From the NCBI RefSeq assembly GCF_052072235.1, contig NZ_CM125436.1, positions 3,776,001 to 3,840,000 of the forward strand: a stretch of 64,000 nt of DNA, given 5' to 3'. Positions within the stretch are counted from its first letter, which is position 1; each line of letters starts with the position of its first letter. A program made the position numbers and the translations under genes. Positions 7,145 through 16,079 of this stretch are shown here, one piece after another. The stretch comes from Brevibacillus_D fluminis_A (lineage in GTDB: Bacteria > Bacillota > Bacilli > Brevibacillales > Brevibacillaceae). A model generated the notes under the pieces. It was not told where the DNA came from, did no database searches, and saw nothing but the letters and a program-made list of their open reading frames with translations.

Positions 7145-8404
7145 TTAAATAAATTCGCTGAACCAGTTTTTCACCTTGTCAATCAAGCCAGGGCCTTCTT
7201 TCGCCTGTTTGGCTGGACTCGGTTTCGGAGCGCTTTTCGCTGTGGCCCCCACCTTGACAGGTTTGCGTTCCATGCGCTGGAGCGCGTATTGGATCAAGCC
7301 GACGCCTGTCGTATAGGCAGGATCGCGAACCCCGATGTAGTCAGGAATCGCTACCCGTACAGGCATATCCAGCTCTTCCTTCGCTAGCTCGAGCATGCCT
7401 GGCATCGAGACAGAACCGCCTGTAAGAACCAAACCGCCTGCAAGTTCATCGCCGAATCCGAGCTTGTAGATCGTATCCTCGATGAGTTGGAAAATCTCGG
7501 CTGCGCGCGGTTCGATAATCGTTGCCAAATCAACCTGGGTAAACTGCTTCTCCACTTCACTGCCGATGCGGGTTACCTTGAATTTGACATCATCAGAGGC
7601 ATCATCGATCAAAGCGCAGCCATGTTTCGTTTTGGTTCTTTCCGCCGCTTCCGTATTCGTGCGCAGTCCAAGCGCGATATCGTTGGTAATGTGGTCTCCC
7701 CCAATACCAATCACGGCCGTTTCGACCAGTTGCCCCTGTTCGAATACACCAATCGTCGTAGAACCCGCGCCGATGTCGACAAGCGCAACCCCCATGTTTT
7801 TGTCATCTTTGCTCAGTGCCACACTGCTTGCTGCGAGCGGCTGCAAAAAGATTCCTGCTACACGTAAGCTTGCTTTCTCTACGCAACGTACGATATTGTG
7901 AACGACTGTTTTCGAGCCGGAAACAATTGTTCCTTCCATTTCCAAACGAACGCCGATCATTCCTCTAGGGTCTTTGATACTACCCTGTCCATCGACGATG
8001 TACTCCTTCGGCACTACTTCAATAATTTCGCGATCAGGCGGAATAGCAACGACTTTCGCTGCCTGGATTACCCGTAGAATATCATCTTCTCTGATTTCTC
8101 GATCGTCGCTGGAAACGGCAACGACACCATGCGTTTCATGCAATTCGATATGGTTGCCGGTGATCCCGACAAATACCTCATGTATGGATACGCCTACCAT
8201 TCGTTCTGCATGATCGACAGCTTCCCGGATGGCATGCACGGTTTGGTCAATATCGACGATAGCTCCTTTTTTGATTCCTTCAGAGTGGGCTTGTCCCACA
8301 CCAATGATGTTGATCGCCCCGTTGTTGATCTCCCCGATGATGATGCGAACTTTGGACGTCCCTATATCTAAGCTGACAACGAGTTCACTGTGACCACTCA
8401 CCAA
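7145..8404 (-). CDS. ftsA: Cell division protein FtsA
   Basis: 419 residues. Actin-like ATPase that tethers FtsZ to the membrane. DIGTSKVRIIIGE (about 14-26) is the phosphate-1 loop, DIGAGSTTIGVF the phosphate-2 loop and LTGGS the adenosine motif. The C-terminal GLIDKVKNWFSEFI is the amphipathic membrane helix, reached through a K/P/A-rich linker. The start appears to be TTG at 8404, with GGGAGGTG 6-8 nt upstream; the adjoining GTG codon is the alternative. It shares the cluster with ftsZ but is separated from it by 208 nt. Confidence 0.97.
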   Translation of the reverse strand: MVSGHSELVVSLDIGTSKVRIIIGEINNGAINIIGVGQAHSEGIKKGAIVDIDQTVHAIREAVDHAERMVGVSIHEVFVGITGNHIELHETHGVVAVSSDDREIREDDILRVIQAAKVVAIPPDREIIEVVPKEYIVDGQGSIKDPRGMIGVRLEMEGTIVSGSKTVVHNIVRCVEKASLRVAGIFLQPLAASSVALSKDDKNMGVALVDIGAGSTTIGVFEQGQLVETAVIGIGGDHITNDIALGLRTNTEAAERTKTKHGCALIDDASDDVKFKVTRIGSEVEKQFTQVDLATIIEPRAAEIFQLIEDTIYKLGFGDELAGGLVLTGGSVSMPGMLELAKEELDMPVRVAIPDYIGVRDPAYTTGVGLIQYALQRMERKPVKVGATAKSAPKPSPAKQAKEGPGLIDKVKNWFSEFI

Positions 8405-8478
8405 ACCTGTGACACCTCCCTTGCACTACATCTAATATCTTCTTCAAAGTGAGAACACTCCGTTACACTATTCAACAC

Positions 8479-8503
8479 GGGAAATCAATTCCCTTTTTTT
8501 TTT
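8479..8503 (+). terminator. Plus-strand terminator-like hairpin upstream of ftsA
   Basis: GGGAA/TTCCC stem followed by ten T residues on the plus strand, in the gap between sbp and ftsA. Its orientation would stop antisense transcription, since all genes here are on the minus strand. On the minus strand the same DNA gives an A-tract in the ftsA leader. Confidence 0.5.
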
Positions 8504-8542
8504 CCAACTTTTTTAAAAAAATGACCTTTTTCCTAAGCGTTT

Positions 8543-8890
8543 TTACTCTTGTTGATTTAACCACTTGGAAAGGATGATTCGCCGGATGACCGCCAAATTG
8601 TTAAACAAGCGAACGCCGAACGCGACGATGGCCGCCATGTACAGGTCAATGCCCAAAAATGCACCGAGAAAAGCCAGGCCCGCGGCGAACAGCGTGTTGA
8701 AAAAAAATCCGGACATGAAGATACGAACGTTAAACATTCGTTCAAGATAGGACCGAACCCCGCCAAAGATGGTGTCCAATCCTGCGAGGAGCGCAATCGA
8801 CAAATAGCTGCTGTATTCTTGCGGCACACGCAAATCCAGCAAGAAGCCTACTGTCACCCCTACGATAAGGCCAAGCACCGGAAGCCACAT
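8543..8890 (-). CDS. sbp: Small basic protein Sbp (DUF1290)
   Basis: 115 residues, three to four hydrophobic segments (about 2-20, 27-45, 58-95). DUF1290/Sbp proteins are conserved membrane proteins found directly before ftsA in Bacillales; function unknown. The FGVRLFNNLAVIRR segment near the C-terminus is typical. The ATG at 8890 follows AAAGGAGA. It starts 4 nt after the upstream DUF881 gene ends, so it belongs to that transcript. Confidence 0.93.
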   Translation of the reverse strand: MWLPVLGLIVGVTVGFLLDLRVPQEYSSYLSIALLAGLDTIFGGVRSYLERMFNVRIFMSGFFFNTLFAAGLAFLGAFLGIDLYMAAIVAFGVRLFNNLAVIRRIILSKWLNQQE

Positions 8891-8893
8891 GAT

Positions 8894-9637
8894 TTACGAT
8901 TCTCCTTTTACATTGACTGGTTTCATATGTTGGATTGTCCGCGTTCCCGTAAAAGCGGGAATCAGCAATTTCTCTTCTTTTTCCAACACAACCGTTTTGT
9001 TGGCTAACTGGAAATTGGAATCGACACCCTCCAGCTTCAAACCGGAGATCAGACCATCCGGGTCGCCGAGCGCCTTGATTTCGTAGGGCGGCTTGATCGT
9101 CCGCGTATCGACCTGGATATCTTCGCCGACATTGCGGATGGAACTCGTCGAAATCAGGCGATTGCCATTGATGGATACGGCTTTCGCTCCGTTGGAAAAC
9201 AGCACATTGACCAACCAGCGCAAATCCTCATCGATGACAAGCGGCGGACCATGGGGATCGATTGCATCCGTCGGCGGAGGTGTCATCGTGTCGACCGCGC
9301 GATCCGTGATCTTGACGACGATGCCTTCCCCTTCCACACTAACCATCCCAGCCAAATTACGAGCACGGGCCAGCTCTTCTTTCATGACGCTGATGCTCTG
9401 GCCCTCCGTCAAGGATGTTTCGTACTGATAGAGCAGCTGATCGTATTTGGACGTGTCAGCCAAGAGGTTTTTCCGTTTTTCCAGTTCCTTTTGCAGCGTA
9501 ATACGGAGATCGTTTATGCTCCTGGACTCTTTTTTTATCGGATTCATGCTGCTTTGCAACTGTGTCGCCAGCATAATTCCAATAATAGCACTGATAATTG
9601 TCAGAATAAACGTAATTTTGCGGTTTTTCCCCAACAT
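8894..9637 (-). CDS. ylxX: DUF881 family protein (YlxX-like)
   Basis: 247 residues. One N-terminal membrane helix (about 8-25), a short coiled coil (about 40-85), then the DUF881 core with VNVLFSNGAKAVSINGNRLISTSSIR and PYEIKALGDPDGL. DUF881 proteins are extracytoplasmic-facing membrane-anchored proteins of unknown function between divIB and sbp. AAGGTG precedes the ATG by 8 nt. It is the second of two tandem DUF881 paralogues, as in B. subtilis ylxW-ylxX. Confidence 0.92.
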   Translation of the reverse strand: MLGKNRKITFILTIISAIIGIMLATQLQSSMNPIKKESRSINDLRITLQKELEKRKNLLADTSKYDQLLYQYETSLTEGQSISVMKEELARARNLAGMVSVEGEGIVVKITDRAVDTMTPPPTDAIDPHGPPLVIDEDLRWLVNVLFSNGAKAVSINGNRLISTSSIRNVGEDIQVDTRTIKPPYEIKALGDPDGLISGLKLEGVDSNFQLANKTVVLEKEEKLLIPAFTGTRTIQHMKPVNVKGES

Positions 9638-9735
9638 GCTCTTTGCACCTTTTCTCCTAGAAAATACGTACCACCTTTTCTTTTACATCCAATCGTCATC
9701 TGTTGCTCCTTGGATTGGTGTAGTTTCCCTGCCGG

Positions 9736-10449
9736 TTATGAGGCGGTATTCTTCAGCTTGCTGTCGCCGACAAATGCAGGCAACTGCACCATATCCTTTT
9801 TCGCCACCTCAATGTGTACAAATTCATCAAGCGTCTGCAGAACTCCTCCAGGCAAATTCAGGGCATTGTCGAGCGTGCTCGGGTCCCCGATCGCCGTGAT
9901 GACAAATGGCGCCGCCGACTTGATCCCGTTGACGATGATTGTCGGTCCGACACAGCGAATCGCAGAATTGGCGACAAGGCGCTGGCCATTGATGCTGATC
10001 GCCTCCGCTCCCGCCGCGCGCAGCTCATTGACCACCAGGCGCACGTCTTGCTCATGGACGATAAAGTTGCTGATGTCGCGCGAACTCGCTGCATTTTGGT
10101 TGTCTTTCATGGTGACGACCAGCCCCGGCCCCTGAACGGGAACAACACCCGCCATCATCCGCGCTGCTTCAAGCTGGCTCAAGATGTCAGCCGCCGCCGA
10201 TTGCCGCTTCGCCATCGCTTCCTCGCGCTTTGCCACCTGGCGTTGAAGGTCGATCATCTGCTGCTCAAGCTTGCGGTTTTGTTCCTTTTCCGCAATGATC
10301 CGCTCTGTCAGCTGGGTTTCTTGCTGTACCTGCTGATCATTTTGCCGCGCCTGCGTACGCAGCTGAGTCAGCTCGATGGAATACGCGATCAAAAACCCGG
10401 TGCAGATGGTTACGAATGTTAAATACACGTGAAACTTTCGCACTTTCAT
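9736..10449 (-). CDS. ylxW: DUF881 family protein (YlxW-like)
   Basis: 237 residues, paralogue of the next gene. An N-terminal membrane helix, a strongly predicted coiled coil (QQVQQETQLTERIIAEKEQN onward, about 35-80), then the DUF881 domain with LRAAGAEAISINGQRLVANSAIRC and PFVITAIGDPSTL. The start is the ATG at 10449 with AAAGGAG 10 nt upstream; the in-frame GTG at 10473 overlaps the divIB stop and is less likely. A 98-nt gap separates it from ylxX. Confidence 0.92.
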   Translation of the reverse strand: MKVRKFHVYLTFVTICTGFLIAYSIELTQLRTQARQNDQQVQQETQLTERIIAEKEQNRKLEQQMIDLQRQVAKREEAMAKRQSAAADILSQLEAARMMAGVVPVQGPGLVVTMKDNQNAASSRDISNFIVHEQDVRLVVNELRAAGAEAISINGQRLVANSAIRCVGPTIIVNGIKSAAPFVITAIGDPSTLDNALNLPGGVLQTLDEFVHIEVAKKDMVQLPAFVGDSKLKNTAS

Positions 10450-10469
10450 TGCGACGCTGCTCCTTTGCT

Positions 10470-11465
10470 TCACTCAAAATTGATCTTCGTTTGCGAGGAC
10501 TGCTGCTGCGTGTCGGCTTGTCCACTGGAATTGGCCGCTCCGCTTTGCCCGTTTGACCGGTTCGATTGATCGCCTGACTGGTTCGTCTGACCGTTTGGTT
10601 GGTTCAACTGAGCATTTGACTGGCTGCTGTGTCCGTCAGGTTGGGCTTGTCCCGTTTGGGTCTGGCCGCTTTGATCGGTGCCTGCCGGTTGACCCTGCTG
10701 CGTCGGGTCGGTTGCTGGCGGCACGCTGCCATATTTGCTGAACCACGTGCTTTCCAGCATGAAAACGACGCCTTTCTCATCTTTCGGCAGCTCTTTGGCA
10801 ATCGATGGATACCAGGGGAGACGGGATTCGATCAGGTGAATGATCGTCCTCACTTCATTGCCGTCGCGCATGTACATGGTGATCCGTTCCTTGTCAAAAG
10901 CAGTCGGCGTCAGCGAGATGTCGGATATTTCCGCGAGCAGGGCGACCGGGAGCTGTGAAAGTGACTTGGCCAGTGAAACCAGGAGCGGCTGCGAGTTCCA
11001 GGACCGGACGAGCGGCCTGTCCACCACCCGTTCACCAGGTCGTGGCTCGGGCAGAACCTGCCCGTTTTCCAAAAGCAGCGATTGCTTGCCATCGGGCGAG
11101 AAATAAAACGCGACGCGGCGATGCTCCACTACATTCAGGACGATTACGCCGGGAAATTGGCGTTCGACCGTCACTTCCTTCACGCCTGGAAGCTGTGCCA
11201 TCCCTTCTTGCACGCTGGATTGCCACACGTTTAAAAACTGCATGCCGATCGTCAAGCCGGAGGCGGTAATCACTTGCTGTGAGCTGTAAATCTCATTGCC
11301 TTTTACCTGAATCAACGTCACCTTGCTGTACGGCGAACGGACGAAAAGCACAATCAAAATCGCAAGAAAAAACACGGTCAGCAACGTCAAAAGCCTACGG
11401 TTTGCCTTTCGTTTAGGCTGCTGTTTCTTAATCTGTGGAATGCGTTCCTCCTCGTACTGCTGCAC
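10470..11465 (-). CDS. divIB: Cell division protein DivIB/FtsQ
   Basis: 331 residues. Bitopic divisome protein that joins FtsL and DivIC. A basic cytoplasmic tail (about 1-25), one membrane helix (LLTLLTVFFLAILIVLFV), then the POTRA domain starting KVTLIQVKGNEIYSSQQVI and the beta domain. The last 85 or so residues are a low-complexity tail of Q, G, S, N and T, longer than the usual acidic tail of this family. The start is GTG at 11465 with GGAGG 7 nt upstream. It follows murA after an 82-nt gap with a 13-bp stem-loop. Confidence 0.95.
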   Translation of the reverse strand: MQQYEEERIPQIKKQQPKRKANRRLLTLLTVFFLAILIVLFVRSPYSKVTLIQVKGNEIYSSQQVITASGLTIGMQFLNVWQSSVQEGMAQLPGVKEVTVERQFPGVIVLNVVEHRRVAFYFSPDGKQSLLLENGQVLPEPRPGERVVDRPLVRSWNSQPLLVSLAKSLSQLPVALLAEISDISLTPTAFDKERITMYMRDGNEVRTIIHLIESRLPWYPSIAKELPKDEKGVVFMLESTWFSKYGSVPPATDPTQQGQPAGTDQSGQTQTGQAQPDGHSSQSNAQLNQPNGQTNQSGDQSNRSNGQSGAANSSGQADTQQQSSQTKINFE

Positions 11466-11504
11466 ATCCACCCCTCCGACCCATTATGTAAAGGTAGTAA
11501 AATC

Positions 11505-11537
11505 GGGAAAAGCGGCACTGTTTCTGCCGCTTTTCCC
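11505..11537 (-). promoter_or_regulatory. 13-bp stem-loop between murA and divIB
   Basis: A perfect 13-bp stem (11505-11517 with 11525-11537, starting GGGAAAAGCGGCA) and a 7-nt loop, 16 nt after the murA stop codon. There is no good U-tract on the minus strand, so it looks like an RNA-processing or 3'-end-protecting hairpin, or a partial terminator. Confidence 0.65.
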
Positions 11538-11553
11538 CAGATCAAACGATGCA

Positions 11554-12810
11554 TTATATGGTTAAGCGTGAGATTTCAGCGCCTAATTGTTGAAACTGCG
11601 CATCCAATCGCTCATATCCTCTGTCGATGTGGTGGATTTGTTCGACGATGGTTTTTCCCTCTGCCGCCAAGCCTGCAATGACAAGAGCCGCACCAGCACG
11701 CAGATCCGTCGCTTCCACCGAAGCCCCGGTCAAACGACCAACGCCCCGGATAAACGCGGAGCCGAGATCAACATGGATCGATGCTCCCATCCGTGCCAAT
11801 TCATTTACATGTTTGAATCTTCCCTCAAAAACGGTTTCCTTCAGCACGCTGGTCCCTCGCGCCAGCGACAGGAAAACCATCAGCTGTGCTTGCAAATCCG
11901 TTGGAAATCCTGGAAATGGCGCCGTGATGATTCGGTCAATCGCGCGCGGCCTACTCGTACATTTGATTTCCATTATATCATGGCGACTTTTGATTTCAAC
12001 ACCACAACTTCTGGCGATTTGAATTAAGGCAGTTAAATGCTCGGGAATGGTATTTGTCAGCTCGATGTGCCCTTGCGTCACGCCTACCGCCAATAAATGC
12101 GTGCCGGTGACGATCCGGTCGGGAATCACCCGGTAGCTGACCGGCCGCAGGCGCGGAATCCCATCGATTTCAATCGTATCCGTTCCGGCGCCACGCACCC
12201 GTGCCCCCATTGCATTCAGGAAGTTTTGCAAGTCTACGATTTCCGGTTCCCTTGCGGCATTACAGATGCGCGTCGTGCCCTTTGCGGTAGCCGCAGCCAT
12301 CATGATATTTTCCGTCGCCCCAACGGAAGGGAACGACAGAAAGATATTCGCCCCGCGCAATTGCTTGGCGCGGAATGTGATATAACCTTCCGCTTCAACT
12401 ATTTTGGCTCCTAGCGCAGTTAATCCGGCAAGATGCAAATCAATTCGGCGTTCCCCGATTGCGCACCCACCAGGGCGAGATACTGTAACTTCGCCAAAGC
12501 GTGCCAGTAAAGGACCCATTAAAAAAATCGAAGAGCGCATCTGTCCCATCAAATCATCAGGTACATGGGAATGGGAAATGGAAGTTGTATCAAGTGAGAC
12601 GCAGCCATCGCTATGATTCACCTTTGCTCCCAAATCAGTCAGGATTTTTTGCATCACGTCAATATCCTTCAGGTGGGGAACATCATAAATATGAAATTGC
12701 CCTTCTGCCAGAACGGCAGCCGCCAAAATAGGAAGGGCAGCGTTTTTTGCGCCTTGAATGCGTAGTGAACCTGACAGAGGTTTACCGCCTTCGATAGTAA
12801 AAGTCTCCAA
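11554..12810 (-). CDS. murA: UDP-N-acetylglucosamine 1-carboxyvinyltransferase MurA
   Basis: 418 residues. First committed step of peptidoglycan synthesis, adding enolpyruvyl to UDP-GlcNAc. IQGAKNAALPILAAAVLA (18-35) holds the substrate lysine; the catalytic cysteine is Cys116 in RPGGCAIGERRIDLH, the residue attacked by fosfomycin. PFPGFPTDLQAQ and ERGYERLD-like segments lie near the C-terminus. The start is TTG at 12810 with GGAGGTG 7 nt upstream. It is 15 nt after murB; in B. subtilis the gene lies elsewhere, but Paenibacillaceae commonly keep it here. Confidence 0.97.
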   Translation of the reverse strand: METFTIEGGKPLSGSLRIQGAKNAALPILAAAVLAEGQFHIYDVPHLKDIDVMQKILTDLGAKVNHSDGCVSLDTTSISHSHVPDDLMGQMRSSIFLMGPLLARFGEVTVSRPGGCAIGERRIDLHLAGLTALGAKIVEAEGYITFRAKQLRGANIFLSFPSVGATENIMMAAATAKGTTRICNAAREPEIVDLQNFLNAMGARVRGAGTDTIEIDGIPRLRPVSYRVIPDRIVTGTHLLAVGVTQGHIELTNTIPEHLTALIQIARSCGVEIKSRHDIMEIKCTSRPRAIDRIITAPFPGFPTDLQAQLMVFLSLARGTSVLKETVFEGRFKHVNELARMGASIHVDLGSAFIRGVGRLTGASVEATDLRAGAALVIAGLAAEGKTIVEQIHHIDRGYERLDAQFQQLGAEISRLTI

Positions 12811-12825
12811 ACTTTCACCTCCGAG

Positions 12826-13740
12826 TTACCCCTCGCCCACCACCAATACTTCAGGATGCAAATCGACACCGAATTTTTCCAAAACCGTTTGTCGTACATG
12901 CTCCATCAAGGTGAGGACGTCGGTTGCCGTAGCGCCTCCTCGATTGACGATAAAGTTGGCATGTAACTGAGAAACTTGTGCCCCGCCGTACTGGTACCCT
13001 TTTAATCCCGCCGCTTGCACCAGGCGTCCTGCATGATCGCCTGGAGGATTACGGAATACGCTTCCGGCGCATGGCATGTTTAACGGTTGCGTCTGCCGCC
13101 TGCGGTCTTTGAACGCAGCCAATGTCGCAGCAATTTGCTTGCGGTCTCCGGGTTTTAACGAAAAGACCGCTTCCAGCACAACTCCTTTCCGTTTCTGCAA
13201 AAGGGAGGTGCGATAGGAAAACTGCAGCTGCTCGTTCGTCAATACCGCTGTTTCGCCATCTTCAAAGAGGATTTCGGCTTCTTTAAGAATTCGTGACAGT
13301 TCAGACCCGTGTGCCCCTGCATTCATGTAAACGGCGCCCCCAACGGAACCGGGAATGCCTCCTGCAAACTCCAAACCAGTGAAACCCATTTTGCCTGCTT
13401 CCACCGTCAGGCGGACCATGGAATACCCAGCACCCACACGCACCTCTTCGCCCCTGAACTCACAGTGACTTAAGCCCTCAGCCACTTTCAGCACGGCCCC
13501 GCGAATCCCTCCATCCCTCACTAGAAGGTTGGAACCGCGCCCAATCACACTCCAAGGAATATTGTGACGATGGATTGTTTGCACAGCAAAAATGAGCGAT
13601 TCTTTATCCTTTGGCTGGATCAGCAAATCTGCCGGTCCTCCGATTCGCCAGGTTGTATGATTGGCGAGAGGTTCATCAAGCCATACTTTTCCGACCCCTG
13701 CTTCCTTTAATTCCTCTGCGATGCTTGCATATTGCTGCAT
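12826..13740 (-). CDS. murB: UDP-N-acetylenolpyruvoylglucosamine reductase MurB
   Basis: 304 residues. FAD enzyme that reduces the MurA product to UDP-MurNAc. NHTTWRIGGPADLL (about 27-40) and IGRGSNLLVRDGG form the FAD site. GIPGSVGGAVYMNAGAHGSE and GSVFRNPPGDHAGRLVQAAGLKG mark a type-IIa MurB, with the catalytic serine in the SVFRNP segment. The ATG at 13740 follows AGGAGG. It is part of the mur operon. Confidence 0.97.
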   Translation of the reverse strand: MQQYASIAEELKEAGVGKVWLDEPLANHTTWRIGGPADLLIQPKDKESLIFAVQTIHRHNIPWSVIGRGSNLLVRDGGIRGAVLKVAEGLSHCEFRGEEVRVGAGYSMVRLTVEAGKMGFTGLEFAGGIPGSVGGAVYMNAGAHGSELSRILKEAEILFEDGETAVLTNEQLQFSYRTSLLQKRKGVVLEAVFSLKPGDRKQIAATLAAFKDRRRQTQPLNMPCAGSVFRNPPGDHAGRLVQAAGLKGYQYGGAQVSQLHANFIVNRGGATATDVLTLMEHVRQTVLEKFGVDLHPEVLVVGEG

Positions 13741-13844
13741 AATGAACCTCCTAACACAAATGCTAGTTCGGACCAGTCTGTTCACGTCTTTGCTCACATA
13801 CTATGCTGTCGCCTAGAGTGACGTGACAGCGGCCTATAAGGAGT

Positions 13845-14942
13845 TTAGAGCGCCTGGCCTGTTGACAGGAGCCGGTAAATCCGCTCCGCAGCGTCCGGCA
13901 TGCCCAATGCAAGGGCGTTCTTGCGCATTTCCTGATTGCGATCGCGGTCGACGATGATTTCATGCAAAGCTTCCTGAAGCTTCTCTTTGCTTAACTCGCG
14001 TTCGGTAATCACAATCGCTGCCCCTGCGCTCTCCAACCCCCGCGCATTTTTTTCCTGATGATTATTCGTGACATAAGGAGACGGGATCAAAATCGACGGG
14101 ATGCCAAGTGCTGTCAGCTCCGCCAGCGTGGAAGCCCCTGCACGCGCGATCACCACATCGGACGCTGCCAAAAGGTCCGGCATGTTATGCGCATACGGCA
14201 TCACCGTCAAGTTTGTCGGCTTCCCGATGCGCTCCACTTGCTTGATGACGTTTTCGTAATGGACCTCACCCGTTACATAGACGAAATGATGGCCGGGATA
14301 TTGGTGAATGTCCGGCAAAATGGCGAGCGTCGTTTCGTTGATGGCCCGCGCCCCCCTACTTCCGGCAAAAATCAGAACAAGCCGCTTGTCCGGCGCAATG
14401 CCGAGCGATTTTTTCCCTGCCTCCGCATTCCCCTGCAACACTTGCGTTGCACAAGGATTGCCGGTGAACACTGTCTTGGCTTTCGGAAAGTGAGCGAATG
14501 AATCCTGGAACGAAACCGCCACGTTCGTGACATAGCGCGACAGGAAGTTGTTGGCCAAGCCCGGCACGACGTTTTGCTCATGGATCATCGTGCGGATGCC
14601 GAGCTGCGCCGCCGCATAGACGACCGGCCCGCACACGTAGCCGCCCGTCCCGATCACCACATCCGGCTTGAACTTGCGCAAAAGCTCCTTCGAGCGCGAA
14701 ACAGCCCGGATAAACTTCCAGACCGTGCGCACATTTTCAAACGACAGCTTCCGCTTGAAGCCCGCGATTTCAATCGCTTCGAACGGAATTCCGGCGCGCG
14801 GCACGATGTCGGCTTCAAGCCCTTTTCCACTGCCTATATACAAAAAGGTCGCTTGCGGCTCTTTTCGCAAAATTTCTTTTGCAACCGCAAGCGCTGGATA
14901 AATGTGTCCGCCGGTTCCTCCACCGGTTAAGACAATGCGCAT
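13845..14942 (-). CDS. murG: UDP-GlcNAc:lipid I N-acetylglucosaminyltransferase MurG
   Basis: 365 residues, GT28 family, acting on the inner face of the membrane to make lipid II. The glycine-rich GGTGGHIYPALA loop is at residues 7-18; IHEQNVVPGLANNFLSRY and the second-domain loop FAGSRGARAINE follow. The donor-site segment ARAGASTLAELTALGIPSILIPSPY is near 258-283. The start is the ATG at 14942 with AAAGGTG 6 nt upstream, 15 nt after the FtsW-type gene. Confidence 0.97.
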   Translation of the reverse strand: MRIVLTGGGTGGHIYPALAVAKEILRKEPQATFLYIGSGKGLEADIVPRAGIPFEAIEIAGFKRKLSFENVRTVWKFIRAVSRSKELLRKFKPDVVIGTGGYVCGPVVYAAAQLGIRTMIHEQNVVPGLANNFLSRYVTNVAVSFQDSFAHFPKAKTVFTGNPCATQVLQGNAEAGKKSLGIAPDKRLVLIFAGSRGARAINETTLAILPDIHQYPGHHFVYVTGEVHYENVIKQVERIGKPTNLTVMPYAHNMPDLLAASDVVIARAGASTLAELTALGIPSILIPSPYVTNNHQEKNARGLESAGAAIVITERELSKEKLQEALHEIIVDRDRNQEMRKNALALGMPDAAERIYRLLSTGQAL

Positions 14943-14957
14943 GAAAATCACCTTTTT

Positions 14958-16049
14958 TTAACGCGAAAAGCGCGAGATATTTAGTAAGACACCAATTCCC
15001 GTCAGCATCAGGGTCAGCGATGAGCCGCCATAGCTGAGGAACGGCAAAGTAATGCCCGTAACCGGAAACATCCCGGTGACCACGCCTACATTGATAACAA
15101 CCTGAATCCCCAGCATGCTGATGATCCCTAAAGCGAGCAGGTTGCCGAACAGATCAGGCGCCGTAATCGCTACCCTCATGCCCCGCCACAATAGCAGCAG
15201 GAACAGCAGGAGAATCAGCGTTCCGCCGATAAAGCCCAGTTCTTCTGCCACAATGGAGAAAATGAAGTCATTGTACGGCTCGGGCAGATAGGAGAATTTT
15301 TGCCGGCTTCCCCCAAGCCCCAGTCCCAAGACGCCGCCGGGGCCGATCGCATACAGCGACTGAATGATTTGGTAACCCGCTCCCAGCGGGTCTGACCACG
15401 GATCAAGAAACGCCGTGATCCGCGCCATCCGATAAGGCGCTGACAGCACCAGGCCGACAAAGCCAGCCAGTCCGATCAGCCCGAGCGCCACAAAATGGCT
15501 TACCCTCGCGCCAGCCGTAAAAATCATCAGCACGGCGGTCCCAATCAGCACGGTGCCGGTCCCAAGGTCAGGCTGCAGCATAATCAGCCCAAAGCAGGCG
15601 ACGGGAATCGCCAGCGCAGGCACCAGCCCGCGATTGAACAGCACGATCTTTTTCTGATGGTCAGACAGCCACGCTGCGAGAAACGCGGCAACGCCAAACT
15701 TGGCGAACTCGCCCGGCTGAATCCCGAATGAGCCTAGGCCAAGCCAGCTTTTGGAGCCGTTTACTTCCCGCCCGATGATCAATACCAGCACGAGCAAAAA
15801 AATGCTGATCAAAAACCCGGGCTTCGCCCACTTTTTCCACACCCAATAATCGACGTTCATCATCAGGTACATGGAAGTGAGGCCGAGTACCGCAAAAATA
15901 AGCTGCCGCTTCGTGAAGTAGTACGCATCTTGAAACGTGTTCTGTGCGAACACGGCGCTTGCGCTGTAAACCATTACGATGCCGATGCCAAGCAAGCAGA
16001 GCGTAGTCGCGATGATGACAAAATCAGGAGACGTTCTTACCTTGCTCAT
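14958..16049 (-). CDS. spoVE: FtsW/SpoVE family peptidoglycan glycosyltransferase (SEDS)
   Basis: 363 residues, about ten membrane segments. SEDS proteins polymerise lipid II together with a class B penicillin-binding protein. KSWLGLGSFGIQPGEFAKFG holds the conserved SEDS block, with the catalytic aspartate region near LDPWSDPLGAGYQIIQSLYAIGPGG and GLGLGGSRQKFSYLPEPYNDFIFSI. The location between murD and murG is that of B. subtilis spoVE (spore cortex), but with both pbpB and spoVD in the cluster it could also be the vegetative FtsW. ATG with GAAAGGATG upstream. Confidence 0.93.
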   Translation of the reverse strand: MSKVRTSPDFVIIATTLCLLGIGIVMVYSASAVFAQNTFQDAYYFTKRQLIFAVLGLTSMYLMMNVDYWVWKKWAKPGFLISIFLLVLVLIIGREVNGSKSWLGLGSFGIQPGEFAKFGVAAFLAAWLSDHQKKIVLFNRGLVPALAIPVACFGLIMLQPDLGTGTVLIGTAVLMIFTAGARVSHFVALGLIGLAGFVGLVLSAPYRMARITAFLDPWSDPLGAGYQIIQSLYAIGPGGVLGLGLGGSRQKFSYLPEPYNDFIFSIVAEELGFIGGTLILLLFLLLLWRGMRVAITAPDLFGNLLALGIISMLGIQVVINVGVVTGMFPVTGITLPFLSYGGSSLTLMLTGIGVLLNISRFSR

Positions 16050-16079
16050 CGCAAAGTCATCCTTTCAAAGACGTTTATG

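Noticed and set aside
8460..8505. Possible sigmaH promoter before ftsA (AAGGGAATT with TGAAT)
   Set aside because: Known for B. subtilis ftsAZ, but here the spacing is two bases short and the -35 has a mismatch.
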